Assembly: GCA_025358055.1 (NCBI GenBank)
Contig: JANYKV010000192.1
Location: forward strand, 1-34,580
Direction: 5' to 3'
Length of the DNA: 34,580 nt
Source: Gemmatimonadota bacterium
GTDB lineage: Bacteria > Gemmatimonadota > Gemmatimonadetes > Gemmatimonadales > GWC2-71-9
In this document: positions 9,840-17,833 of the stretch, in pieces
Numbering within the stretch: position 1 is the first letter of the stretch
Layout: the number at the start of each line of letters is the position of its first letter
Notes under the pieces: model-generated
The model's input: the letters and a program-made list of their open reading frames with translations, nothing else
What the model was told of the DNA's origin: nothing
Database searches by the model: none
Translations under genes and position numbers: made by a program

Positions 9840-10770
9840 CTACGCCGGAACGGCTTCTACTACGCTCACTGCCGAATCGGGGGGCACGACTCGAGTGAGG
9901 CGGAACCCCGACTTGCAGAGAAGGGGCGTGTACTCGGCTTCCGTGCGCTCTTGACCTCCCGGCACCACCAGCATCACCATGTCCAGCACCTTGCCCGGGT
10001 GTGGCGCGTCGCCAGCGGGCAGCACCATCTCTACAATCAACAGTCTGCCGTCCGGTTTCATGGCCTTGCGGCAATGGCCGAGGATGGTGAGGCACTGCTC
10101 CTCGTTCCAGTCATGGATGACATGCGACAACACGTAGGCGTCGCCCCCAGTGGGGACGCCTTTGAAGAAATCGCCGGCCTGGATCGTCACCCGCTTCTCC
10201 ACGCCACGTGCGCTCAGCAATGTGGGCGCGTCGCCCACAACATGGGGCATATCGAACAGTACGCCCCGTGGTCCGGCGTGGCGGGCGAGGATTGCAGCCA
10301 GCATGTTGCCGGTAGCGCCGCCTACATCCACCACGGTTGTGAAGACCGAGAAATCGTATGCAGCGGCAACAGCCGATGGCTCGGCACCGTGGAAGCCGAC
10401 CATCGTCTCGCTGAACAACGACGCCTCCGCAGGATGTCGACCGAGGTAATCGAAGATCGGCATTCCCATCGCCTTCTCGAAGCCGGTGCCACCGGTTTCC
10501 AGGCAATGCATGATCTCCTCGAAAGCGGCAACGAACAAAGGGCTGCCGAGCGAGGCTTGCCAGGGTGCGCATCAGCCGGTGCAATGCGGGTGCATGGGTG
10601 TGAGTAGGGCCGGCCCGCTCGGCGGCGCTTTTGGGTCCAGCCGCAAGCTGATCGGCCAGCCCCAGCTTGGCTGCGGCGTAAACCACCTTGGAGATCCAAT
10701 AGGCGCTACTCATCTGGATCAGTTGAGCGTGCGGGGGAGCTTCACCTTGGTTTGGTTGCTCGATACTCAC
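9840..10770 (-). pseudogene. SAM-dependent O-methyltransferase broken by internal deletion with frameshift
   Basis: The start is GTG at 10770 with AGGAG seven bases upstream. The first 75 or so residues give a normal COMT-type dimerisation region (SSAYWISKVVYAAAKLGLA, then THTHAPALHRLMRTLASL). The coding text then changes frame near 10545 and resumes as FVAAFEEIMHCLETGGTGFEKA, followed by an intact Rossmann domain with VDVGGATGNML and the late DAYVLSHVIHDWNEEQC motif. Homologues have roughly 35-40 more residues (end of the winged helix) at the break. So a deletion whose length is not a multiple of three has split the gene. The downstream frame alone could give a protein starting at 10538 or later, but it lacks the dimerisation domain. 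Family role: methylation of phenolic or isoprenoid hydroxyls. Confidence 0.8.
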
Positions 10771-10918
10771 GTCATACTCCTGTCGCGTTGCATGGTGTGA
10801 CGAGCGGACGACGCCCACCCGTCAAACATCCTCAGGGCTCGTCGGCTTCAAGCTCGTGTGAGGGGCGCGGCGACCCCGAAGGTTGCAGCGGTTCGCCGCA
10901 CAATCTCCGAACGCCGCC

Positions 10919-11860
10919 TCATTCGTGCCGCGCCGCAGCCTGCGCCGCTCGAAGCGGATGGTCACGAAAGAATGCCCACATCTGCCTGGTCGCGTCAACG
11001 CCGTTGCTGGTGGGCCCGACGAACCATTCCGGCAGCGGTTTGCCACCAGGCCAGGAATGGCCTCCGCCCTTGACCGTGTAGAGCACAACGGCTGCGCCGT
11101 CCGCACAGTCCGTGTATTCGAGGCGCGTGACGTCGGCCGCCACGACGGATTCGACGGGGTTCGGTCCGCACCGGTTTCTCCGAGCCCAGTTCGCCGTCCA
11201 GGTTGGGACGGGCGGAAACGTGTCGGGGGCAACCCAGGTCTGGCCGCCGTGGTAGGGAGTGACGGGATCAGCGGTCCCGTGAAAGTTGATCATCGGCACC
11301 GGCCGCGGGTCGGTACACCAGCCCCACCGCAGGAGCTGCGCGGACGCCACCATTCCGACCGCGGCGATCCGGTCGGACAGGGTGCAGGACAGGACAAACG
11401 ACATGCCTCCCCCATTGGAAAGCCCGTTGGCGTAAATCCTCGCCGGATCGATGTTGTAGGTCGCCTCCAGGGTGTCGATCAACTCCGCGATGAATCGGAC
11501 ATCCCGACTGAGGCGGACGCCGCCGTCTGCGTGCCAGACCCTGGGCCCGTCGCCCTCGCTCCCCGACGGGTACACGACAATGAACCCTTCGCGCTCGGCC
11601 AACTCGTTCCATCGGCTCGTTTCCATTTGAGCGGTCGGCCAGAGTCCCGCGCCATGCATGCTGATGACGAGCGGTGTCGGCTTGGTGCGGTCATAGCTCC
11701 GCGGGACATACAGCAGGTACTCCCGCCTTAGGCCCGAGGAGACGATGGTGCCGTTGTTTCGATTCCGGACGTGGAACGCCGCCGCCTCTATGACCGTCAG
11801 CACCACCGGCAGACTTATGAGAATCAGTACGGCGACGAGAACCGTCCGCCGGCTCTTCAT
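10919..11860 (-). CDS. Exported PHB-depolymerase / feruloyl-esterase-type alpha/beta hydrolase
   Basis: 313 residues from ATG 11860. Residues 7-28 are a hydrophobic signal or anchor (VLVAVLILISLPVVLTVIE). The catalytic serine is S148 in NGLSNGGGM, the aspartate D198 in FHGTADPVTPY, and the histidine H268 in KGGGHSWPGG. The early VISMHGAG supplies the oxyanion hole. This is the LpqC/COG3509 pattern, whose members cleave polyhydroxyalkanoates or feruloyl esters outside the cytoplasm. The start lies 25 bases after the permease stop with no good ribosome site, which suggests coupling to the ABC transporter transcript. It appears intact. Confidence 0.86.
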   Translation of the reverse strand: MKSRRTVLVAVLILISLPVVLTVIEAAAFHVRNRNNGTIVSSGLRREYLLYVPRSYDRTKPTPLVISMHGAGLWPTAQMETSRWNELAEREGFIVVYPSGSEGDGPRVWHADGGVRLSRDVRFIAELIDTLEATYNIDPARIYANGLSNGGGMSFVLSCTLSDRIAAVGMVASAQLLRWGWCTDPRPVPMINFHGTADPVTPYHGGQTWVAPDTFPPVPTWTANWARRNRCGPNPVESVVAADVTRLEYTDCADGAAVVLYTVKGGGHSWPGGKPLPEWFVGPTSNGVDATRQMWAFFRDHPLRAAQAAARHE

Positions 11861-11885
11861 TGTGGACGCCGAACGGCCATTGAGG

Positions 11886-13523
11886 TCACCGATGCCGATT
11901 CCACGCGAGCGCCAGCGGTGCCGCGGAGAGTCGCGCAAACGGGATCGCGAGGATCGCGATGAGCAGAAGAAAGTAGCGCGGGGGGAGCGGCCCGGAGACA
12001 AGCCAACCCAGCAGGCCGTAGAGCGCGAGCACGCCCACACACCAAGAAGCTGCGCCGGTCACCAGCGTGCGGTCGCTGATCACCCGGCTGCGATACAGGC
12101 GCGTGGCGACCCAGGCGGCGGCGAACATCTTGCCAGAGACCAAAACAACGAGGATCCAGGGCAGGGCGTCCCACAATACAGCCCGCATGTTCCTGTCCTC
12201 GTCGATCCATACGCCGATTAGCGCGAGGACGGTCAGGAAAAATAGGGTGAGAAACACGCTCGCTTTGACGACCCAGTCTCGGCCCGTCAGGCCGATGTAA
12301 AGGCTCTGCACGAGGTGCTTCCAGGTGGACGCCATCAGTGCCGCGACCACCAGCAGCGCGAACGCGGTTGCCCGGGGTGCTCCTACGGTTTCGACTAGAC
12401 GACGCGCTCGTTCGATCACCAACGGCCCGGTGCCCGACAGGCAGAGGGCCACCGGGATGGCGAGAACCACGAGGAGCCACGCCGCCAGGGTGCTCCTGAT
12501 GGATGCCGTGAGCGTGGCGGTGATGAGCGCGGCATTGGTCAGCGGGCGTGTCGCGATGAAGGGCGGCACGCCATGAGAATCGGTCGCGGACGGACTCGAT
12601 TTGCGCACCGTCGCGGCGGCGAATCCGGCCATGAAGGGTGGAGTGAGCAGCGCGCCGAGCACGATGGAGAGGACGAGTGCCGGCGTGTTTCCAGCGATGA
12701 ACAATAGGGCCAGCTCGAACGGCAGAAGGATAAGAACCAACGCCGGGAGCGATCGGCCGTGCCGGTGCCACTCGAACCACGCTTGAGCGCGGGCGGGCGA
12801 TTGAAATGGGCGTCGCCGGCGTGGCGGGACGGCCGCCACCGGTCTGTGGCGAGCGAATACTCCCCGCCAATCGGGCACGTCGCCGTGACGAGCCCGTGCG
12901 ACGGCGAAGCGCGCGACGAGGTACGCGAGGGGAACCTGCGGCACGAGGATGGCCAACATCACAGGCTCGGTGGCGTTGTAACGGAGCGCCAGGAGAACGA
13001 CGCTGTCTATCACCCCCAGCCACAGCACGGCAACGATGACGCGCAGCCCGGGCAAAGGGTACGGCATCCACGTCAGCGCCTGGGTCCAGGCAAGAAGTGC
13101 CGCGGCCCCCAGCGCCGGCCAGATCAAAGGCACGTCGATTCCCGACGGCCACACCGCGAAAAGCCGCGTCGCTAGCCACAGGATCGCCATGGCCGCCGTG
13201 CCATACAGCATCGGCCACCCGGCCAGGGCGGCGGTGGTTACCGGCAGCGTGAACATCCGGGCGGGGTAGATCGATTCGCGAGCGGCCAGGTCACCGGCGA
13301 GGCCGAAGCTGAACACCGCCAGGAAGTAGGTGAACGTCGCCGTCAGGGGCACAACCACCACGAACGCAAAACTCAGGGGCGTATCCAGGTGGACGCGCTG
13401 CCCCGGCGCGAGGACTAGGAGCTTGATCGTCCCGAGGACGAGCAGGTAGCCGGCCAGGGCGATGAGTCCCCAGCGATGCCGTTGACGAAATTCCCAGGCG
13501 ATGGCGAGGGCGGGGGAACGCAT
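11886..13523 (-). CDS. ABC transporter permease, multi-spanning membrane protein
   Basis: 545 residues with around 12-14 hydrophobic segments spread over the whole length, separated by short basic loops; a larger basic cytoplasmic loop (RHRPVAAVPPRRRRPFQSP) lies near residues 225-245. No named permease family motif is obvious. It follows the ATPase gene with a three-base gap and without its own ribosome site, so it is the membrane partner of that ATPase by position. Large two-part permeases of this kind accompany ABC-2-like exporters. Substrate is unknown. Confidence 0.82.
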   Translation of the reverse strand: MRSPALAIAWEFRQRHRWGLIALAGYLLVLGTIKLLVLAPGQRVHLDTPLSFAFVVVVPLTATFTYFLAVFSFGLAGDLAARESIYPARMFTLPVTTAALAGWPMLYGTAAMAILWLATRLFAVWPSGIDVPLIWPALGAAALLAWTQALTWMPYPLPGLRVIVAVLWLGVIDSVVLLALRYNATEPVMLAILVPQVPLAYLVARFAVARARHGDVPDWRGVFARHRPVAAVPPRRRRPFQSPARAQAWFEWHRHGRSLPALVLILLPFELALLFIAGNTPALVLSIVLGALLTPPFMAGFAAATVRKSSPSATDSHGVPPFIATRPLTNAALITATLTASIRSTLAAWLLVVLAIPVALCLSGTGPLVIERARRLVETVGAPRATAFALLVVAALMASTWKHLVQSLYIGLTGRDWVVKASVFLTLFFLTVLALIGVWIDEDRNMRAVLWDALPWILVVLVSGKMFAAAWVATRLYRSRVISDRTLVTGAASWCVGVLALYGLLGWLVSGPLPPRYFLLLIAILAIPFARLSAAPLALAWNRHR

Positions 13524-13526
13524 GCG

Positions 13527-14261
13527 CTACGGGTCCGGGGCGGACGCGACGGGCATCCCGACATGGGCGAGGAACGCCGCGTCGAGGGATCGATGCGTTG
13601 CCTTGATGTCGTCCAGCGGTGCGCTGAGGGCGATCCTGCCCTCGCCGATCATCGTGACATGATCGGCGACCTGCTCCACCTCCTCCAACAAGTGCGACGA
13701 GAAGAGCACGGTGCGGCCCTCGCCGGCGATGGTGCGAAGGACGGCACCAAGTATGTCGCGGCGAACGATGGGGTCGAGGCCGGACGAGGGTTCGTCCAAC
13801 ACCAACAATTCGGGCCGATAGGCCAGTGCGATCAGCAGTCCTGCCCGCGCCCTCTGTCCCTTGGAGAGGTTCTTGATTTTCGTCGCGGGGCCGAGATCGA
13901 ACGTCCGCCGGAGTTCCTCCGCGTACCCGTCGTCCCACGCGGGATAGAACGCGCGCGAATAGCGAATGAGCTCGTCAACCCGCATCCAGCCGGGGAGATC
14001 ATTCTCCTCCGAGAGGTAGCCGATCCGTGACAAGACGCCGACCGGGTCGGTGACGGGATCGAGGCCGAACACGCGCACCGAGCCGCTTTCCGTCCGGAGC
14101 AGGCCCAGAATGTGCTTGATGAGGGTCGTCTTGCCGGCCCCGTTTGCGCCGACGAGACCGTAGACCGCCCCGCGTGGAAGGACCAAGCTCACCGAGTCCA
14201 GGGCCGTCTTGGCGCCGAAGCGGCGCGTCAGCTCCGACACGTTGATGACCGATTCACTCAC
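13527..14261 (-). CDS. ABC transporter ATP-binding protein (ABC-2 export type)
   Basis: 244 residues from a GTG start. Walker A is GANGAGKTTL (about 38-47), the signature is LSKGQRARAG (132-141), and Walker B with catalytic glutamate is LLVLDEPSSGLD (152-163). The late SSHLLEEVEQVADHVTMI is the H-loop region. The order and the short length fit the CcmA/NatA class of exporter ATPases. It overlaps the end of the preceding chimeric DHFR-like ORF by eight bases and is followed after three bases by the permease gene, so both transporter parts share one transcript. All key residues are present. Confidence 0.93.
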   Translation of the reverse strand: MSESVINVSELTRRFGAKTALDSVSLVLPRGAVYGLVGANGAGKTTLIKHILGLLRTESGSVRVFGLDPVTDPVGVLSRIGYLSEENDLPGWMRVDELIRYSRAFYPAWDDGYAEELRRTFDLGPATKIKNLSKGQRARAGLLIALAYRPELLVLDEPSSGLDPIVRRDILGAVLRTIAGEGRTVLFSSHLLEEVEQVADHVTMIGEGRIALSAPLDDIKATHRSLDAAFLAHVGMPVASAPDP

Positions 14262-14841
14262 CCTCGAACCACCTTCCTCGGGTGTTCGTGACGAGTTCCT
14301 TCGGGGCCTGAGAGCGCCACGCCTCCGTTATCAGCGGCCGGAGTTCGCGGGCGGTCACCGCCGGCAGCCGAAGCAGAACGGCCGGGAATCCGTCGTAGTG
14401 GGGCTCGCCACCAGCGGCTCGCTGCGCTCGCTCGAGCGCAGTCTCGAAGCCATCGGTGACGAACGAGAAGGTCGTCCCACCTTCAAGTTCAAGCGGCTCG
14501 CGTGCGTGATGCGTGAGCACGAACACCGGGTGATGGAACGGCCGGTTGACTCCCCACCATCCGTTCCACGGGTTCTTGGCATCCCACGGGCCAGGGTGGC
14601 CGCCAAACATGTTGCGCCCCATCACTGTGGCTCCAATGTTGACAAGCGACTCCTCCACCACCCGGTTGCTATCGTTGATCTCTCCGCCTTCCAGGCCGGC
14701 CATCGCTCGCCAGGCTGCGAGCGGGAAGACCCACTCGTGAAGGCGCATGCCGCCGATGCCGAGAGGATGGTTCACACTTTGACTGGGGCCGGCCACGAAC
14801 CCGTCGAGGGACATCGAGATCTTGAGGCGTAGCTTGGACAT
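14254..14841 (-). CDS. Chimeric ORF: N-terminal DHFR-like (RibD C-terminal family) joined to a MmcQ/YjbR-like C-terminus
   Basis: 195 residues. Residues 1-145 read as a RibD-C/dihydrofolate-reductase-like protein: KLRLKISMSLDGFVAGP at the start, then ATVMGRNMFGG and HPVFVLTHHAREPL, ending at GFETALERAQRAAGG. Normal members then continue with a glycine-rich VxGGxxxxQQYL strand and an IHLVPVLLG strand. Here the text switches at about base 14408 to PHYDGFPAVLLRLPAV and EAWRSQAPKELV, which looks like the last 50 residues of a MmcQ/YjbR-type DNA-binding-fold protein. So two separate genes appear joined in frame by a deletion. The product lacks half of the reductase fold and is probably non-functional. 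The assignment of the tail rests on recalled family patterns. Confidence 0.72.
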   Translation of the reverse strand: MSKLRLKISMSLDGFVAGPSQSVNHPLGIGGMRLHEWVFPLAAWRAMAGLEGGEINDSNRVVEESLVNIGATVMGRNMFGGHPGPWDAKNPWNGWWGVNRPFHHPVFVLTHHAREPLELEGGTTFSFVTDGFETALERAQRAAGGEPHYDGFPAVLLRLPAVTARELRPLITEAWRSQAPKELVTNTRGRWFEGE

Positions 14842-14855
14842 CTTCCCGCCCTACT

Positions 14856-15461
14856 TCAGGTGGCCGAGGGACCGGGATCGGATCGCCCATCGGCTGGCTC
14901 ATAAGTCGCGATCACCACGCCGTTGGTCGTCGTCTTGCTGTCGACCACCCGGAGCGTGGCGCCTGCCCCGCCGTCGGTGAAGAGCCGGCGTCCAGAGCCG
15001 AGCACGAGCGGGTGTATTAGCACGACGAACTCGTCCACGACGTTGCGCCGCATCAGGGACTGCACCAGCACTCCACTGCCGAGTATCACCAGATCCTTGC
15101 CCAGCTTCCCTTTGAGCTTGGCCACGGCCTCGGCGGCGTCGCCTTCGAGGAGCGTCGAGTTCATCCAGGCGAGCGGCTCCTTCAGCGTCGTCGAGGCAAC
15201 ATACTTCTGCATGTTGTTCAACACCGCCGTGAAGGGGTTCTCCTTCCGCTGGGGCCAGACGGCGAAAAAGTCCTCGTAGGTCCATCGGCCCAGAAGCAAG
15301 GCCCCCGCCGCGGCCATGCTTCCTCCAATATGCTGCATGGCGGCGTAGGGGGTGGCCCAGCCGCCGTGCTCGAAGGCGCCGCGGCGGTCCTCGTCGGACC
15401 GTCCGGGTGCCTGCATCACGCCGTCGAGCGTGACATTGGTAATCACAACGACTTTGCCCAT
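14856..15461 (-). CDS. Dihydrofolate-reductase-like protein (RibD C-terminal family)
   Basis: 201 residues from ATG 15461, preceded by AGGAGG. The start MGKVVVITNVTLDGVMQAPGR is the hallmark N-terminal strand of the family. GALLLGRWTYEDF is the nucleotide-binding helix, LVILGSGVLVQSLMRR the glycine-rich strand, and EFVVLIHPLVLGSGRRLF the closing strand. These proteins have the DHFR fold and are thought to reduce small pyrimidine- or pterin-like substrates with NADPH, although true activity is rarely known. It is the first intact gene of a run leading through the chimeric ORF into the ABC transporter, with a 14-base gap. Confidence 0.88.
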   Translation of the reverse strand: MGKVVVITNVTLDGVMQAPGRSDEDRRGAFEHGGWATPYAAMQHIGGSMAAAGALLLGRWTYEDFFAVWPQRKENPFTAVLNNMQKYVASTTLKEPLAWMNSTLLEGDAAEAVAKLKGKLGKDLVILGSGVLVQSLMRRNVVDEFVVLIHPLVLGSGRRLFTDGGAGATLRVVDSKTTTNGVVIATYEPADGRSDPGPSAT

Positions 15462-15505
15462 TTGGTCTCCTCCTGGCGACGGCCGCATTCCACCGGGAGC
15501 CCGCT

Positions 15506-16005
15506 CTACTCGATTGTCGCGAGCACACGGTCCAGAGCGTCGTAGTGCTGGTTGACCCCGCCCTCCATGCCGGAGTGTAACATGCCGTCGCGCTCCCCGC
15601 TCGTGTGGCACAGCATCAACGCCACGAGGCGCGTGCGCCCGTCGCCCAGGTCCTCCAGAGTCAGCGTTTCGATGACCACGTGGCCTGGCATGCCGTCCCA
15701 CTCGAACGAATACACCAGACGCTCGGGTGGTGTGACTTCGCGATACCGGCCCTCAAACCCATCGGCGCCTTTCGCCCCATGCTCGACGAACCGCCAGTGA
15801 CCACCGCGCGCCGGACCTCCATCCGCTCGATCTCGACCCTGCTCCCGTTGGGGCCCCACCACTGCGCCACGAGAGCGGGATCGGTGAGGGCCTTCCAGAT
15901 GCGGTCGCGCGAGGCATGGAACGTCCGTTCGATACGGATTTCGCGATCGGATGGCGTGGTGATGGTGGCCCGCGGGCCGGGCGTGGGCTTCATGGTTGGT
16001 GTCAT
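15506..16005 (-). pseudogene. SRPBCC (AHSA1/START-like) protein with single-base frameshift
   Basis: The start is ATG at 16005 with AAGGAG upstream, overlapping the ArsR stop by four bases (ATGA). The first part is a standard AHSA1-like N-terminus: REIRIERTFHASRDRIWKAL, then ALVAQWWGPNGSRVEIERMEVR. At about 15800-15810 the frame must change by one base to continue as GGHWRFVEHGAKG, then YREVTPPERLVYSFEWDGMP and the normal C-terminus TSGERDGMLHSGMEGG. The span is 500 bases, one less than a multiple of three, consistent with one lost base. Family members bind hydrophobic ligands or act on osmotic/arsenic-type stress and are often paired with an ArsR regulator, as here. Confidence 0.85.
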
Positions 16006-16316
16006 GCGCTCTCCTTGGTAGGCTCGGGGAACTCCCCGAGCCGGTCGAGGCGGTCTTCAAGCGACCGCCGACAGGCGGCGATCCATTCGGCCGCATCATT
16101 CAGCTGGCGGGGCCCGAGCCGGCAGTGACGCACCCGCTCGACCTTCTCGGTGGTGACGAGTCCGGCCGCCTCGAGCACGTGCACGTGTTACTTCACTCGG
16201 GTGAGTGTCATGTCGAACGCGTCGGCGAGCTCGGTGATCGCGGCGTCCGAACGTCCCAGGCGCTTGAGGATCCCGCGGCGAGTGGGGTCGGCCAGCGCGC
16301 CAAAGGCCATATCCAT
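16002..16316 (-). pseudogene. ArsR-family regulator interrupted by an in-frame TAA
   Basis: From ATG 16316 the frame reads MDMAFGALADPTRRGILKRL, a typical ArsR winged-helix start, and continues to ITELADAFDMTLTRVK, the recognition helix. Codon 43 is TAA (bases 16188-16190). The same frame then goes on as HVHVLEAAGLVTTEKVERVR and CRLGPRQLNDAAEWI, normal for the family, to a stop at 16002. Relatives have two lysines before HVxVLE, so the stop replaces the second one by a single-base change (AAA or AAG to TAA needs one or two). The regulator would be cut in its DNA-binding domain. ArsR/SRPBCC pairs usually form one autoregulated operon. Confidence 0.85.
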
Positions 16317-16855
16317 GCTTCCGTCCGATTCGCGACAATGATATCGGGTCGGCCATCGCCGTTGAGATCGGCTATGCTCGCATTCCTCGTTTCCCACTCT
16401 GGCCGGCCGTAGGTTGAGCCGATGTGGAAGTGGCCCTTCCCATCATTCAGGTAGATGACCTTCGGATCTGGGGTGTCATTGCTGAGCACCACGTCCAAAT
16501 CGCCATCCCCGTCAATGTCGACCAGCCGCCCAGAGTACGAGCGTTACGCTGCATCGCCGAGATTGTAGGCGGCCAGTATGTGGCCTCGGCCGTCGCCGAG
16601 GAAGATTCGACTCCTCCCGGGCCAATGTCGTTCCCTGACGAGCACAATGTCGAGATTGCCGTCTCCATTCAGATCACCGATGCTCACGTTGGCGGAGGTA
16701 TCGGCGGTCGTCTCAAGCAGAAGGACGCGATCGAAGTGCGGGAAGCTTGCAGAATCGACTCCGGTCTTGGCCGGAGCAGCTTGCTGATCCGCAGCCTGAG
16801 TGCCCCGAGCTAACAACGACGGAGTGAGCAAGACGAGACCTACGACCAGCATCAT
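16317..16855 (-). pseudogene. FG-GAP/VCBS repeat secreted protein, remnant with internal stop and lost 3' end
   Basis: From ATG 16855 there is a signal peptide (MMLVVGLVLLTPSLLARG), then three FG-GAP repeats with calcium-loop motifs: IGDLNGDGNLDIVLV, VDIDGDGDLDVVL and IADLNGDGRPDIIV. An in-frame TAA at 16544-16546 (codon 104) interrupts the frame between NLGDAA and RSYSGRLVD. The third repeat breaks off at VANR near 16325, and the ArsR coding start follows within a few bases. A full-length member would have many more repeats. So this is the 5' part of a larger secreted propeller gene, first truncated or later damaged, and fused to an unrelated operon. The product would be non-functional. Confidence 0.82.
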
Positions 16856-16930
16856 CGGAGCGAATTTCAGGTGCAGGAGACGCCTCCTTACTCGGGGACC
16901 TGATGTAACACGCAGCGGTTCACGCGGGAG

Positions 16931-17728
16931 TCATATCTCCAGCTCGGGTACGAAGTTCTGTTCCACCTTCGGGGGCCGGATGTACTTGCCCTGGGGTGGC
17001 CGGCGGGTCGGAAGCTCGAGCGGTGGCGGCGTCGCATCGTGGTAGGGGACCGAACCCAAAAGATGGGCGATGCAGTTGAGGCGCGCTCGGCGCTTGTCGT
17101 CGGCCTCCACAGTCCACCACGGGGCTTGCTTGATGTCCGTCTGTCGGAACATCTCATCCTTCGCCTTGGAGTAGTCCACCCATTTGGCCATGGATTCAAG
17201 GTCCGTGGAACTCAGTTTCCACCGCCGCGCGGGGTTACCCGCCCGTTCTTCAAAACGGCGCTCCTGCTCCTCATCGCTGACCGAGAACCAATACTTCAAC
17301 AGTGTGATCCCTGAGCGCACCAACATGCGTTCGAACTCGGGGCAGGCCCGCATGAACTCCGTGTATTCCTCATCACTACAGTATCCCATCACATGTTCCA
17401 CCCCGGCCCGGTTGTACCAACTGCGGTCGAAGAGGACAATTTCGCCGGCGGCGGGAAGGTGCGCCACGTAGCGTTGGAAATACCACTGCGTCTTCTCTCG
17501 GTCGGAGGGAGTGCCCAGGGCAACGACCCGGCAGCCGCGGGGATTGAGGGGCTCGGTAATGCACTTAATGGCGCCCCCCTTCCCGGCGGCATCGCGGCCT
17601 TCGAACACAAGGACAAGTTTCTGGCCGGTCTCCTTGATCCAGTACTGCATCTTGACCAGTTCGAAGTGCAGTGCGGCGAGTTTGTCCTCGTAGACGCTGC
17701 GCTTGAGTTTATCGTCTTTCCTGGCCAC
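16931..17728 (-). CDS. ppk2: Polyphosphate kinase 2 (PPK2 family)
   Basis: 265 residues from GTG 17728, chosen because GGAGG lies seven bases upstream; an ATG five bases earlier is in another frame. Walker A is GRDAAGKGG at about 44-52, the Walker B/active-site motif is FDRSWYNRAGVEHVMGYC starting at 100, and the lid region is LLKYWFSVSDEEQERRFEER. The length, start and motif order match single-domain PPK2 enzymes that use polyphosphate to phosphorylate nucleoside diphosphates (class I) or monophosphates; the residues do not allow me to decide the class firmly. It is complete and undamaged, although neighbours on both sides are pseudogenes. Confidence 0.95.
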   Translation of the reverse strand: MARKDDKLKRSVYEDKLAALHFELVKMQYWIKETGQKLVLVFEGRDAAGKGGAIKCITEPLNPRGCRVVALGTPSDREKTQWYFQRYVAHLPAAGEIVLFDRSWYNRAGVEHVMGYCSDEEYTEFMRACPEFERMLVRSGITLLKYWFSVSDEEQERRFEERAGNPARRWKLSSTDLESMAKWVDYSKAKDEMFRQTDIKQAPWWTVEADDKRRARLNCIAHLLGSVPYHDATPPPLELPTRRPPQGKYIRPPKVEQNFVPELEI

Positions 17729-17833
17729 GGCATTTCCTCCCGGGTGTAGGGTGCCTTGCTAATCGGCCCGCAGTCGGATTGAATTCGTCCTCGACGAGGC
17801 GACTCGCACGCTCGGCACGCCGATTCACTGCTT

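Noticed and set aside
11857-13218. A 453-codon minus-strand frame inside the ABC permease gene
   Set aside because: It is another frame of the same stretch. Its product is Arg/Pro/His-rich without membrane segments, whereas the 545-residue frame gives a regular membrane protein placed three bases after its ATPase.
16188-16546. Stop-codon readthrough or recoding at the two in-frame stops
   Set aside because: Both are TAA, which is not used for selenocysteine or pyrrolysine, and neighbouring genes use TAA, TAG and TGA as normal stops. Point mutation is simpler.
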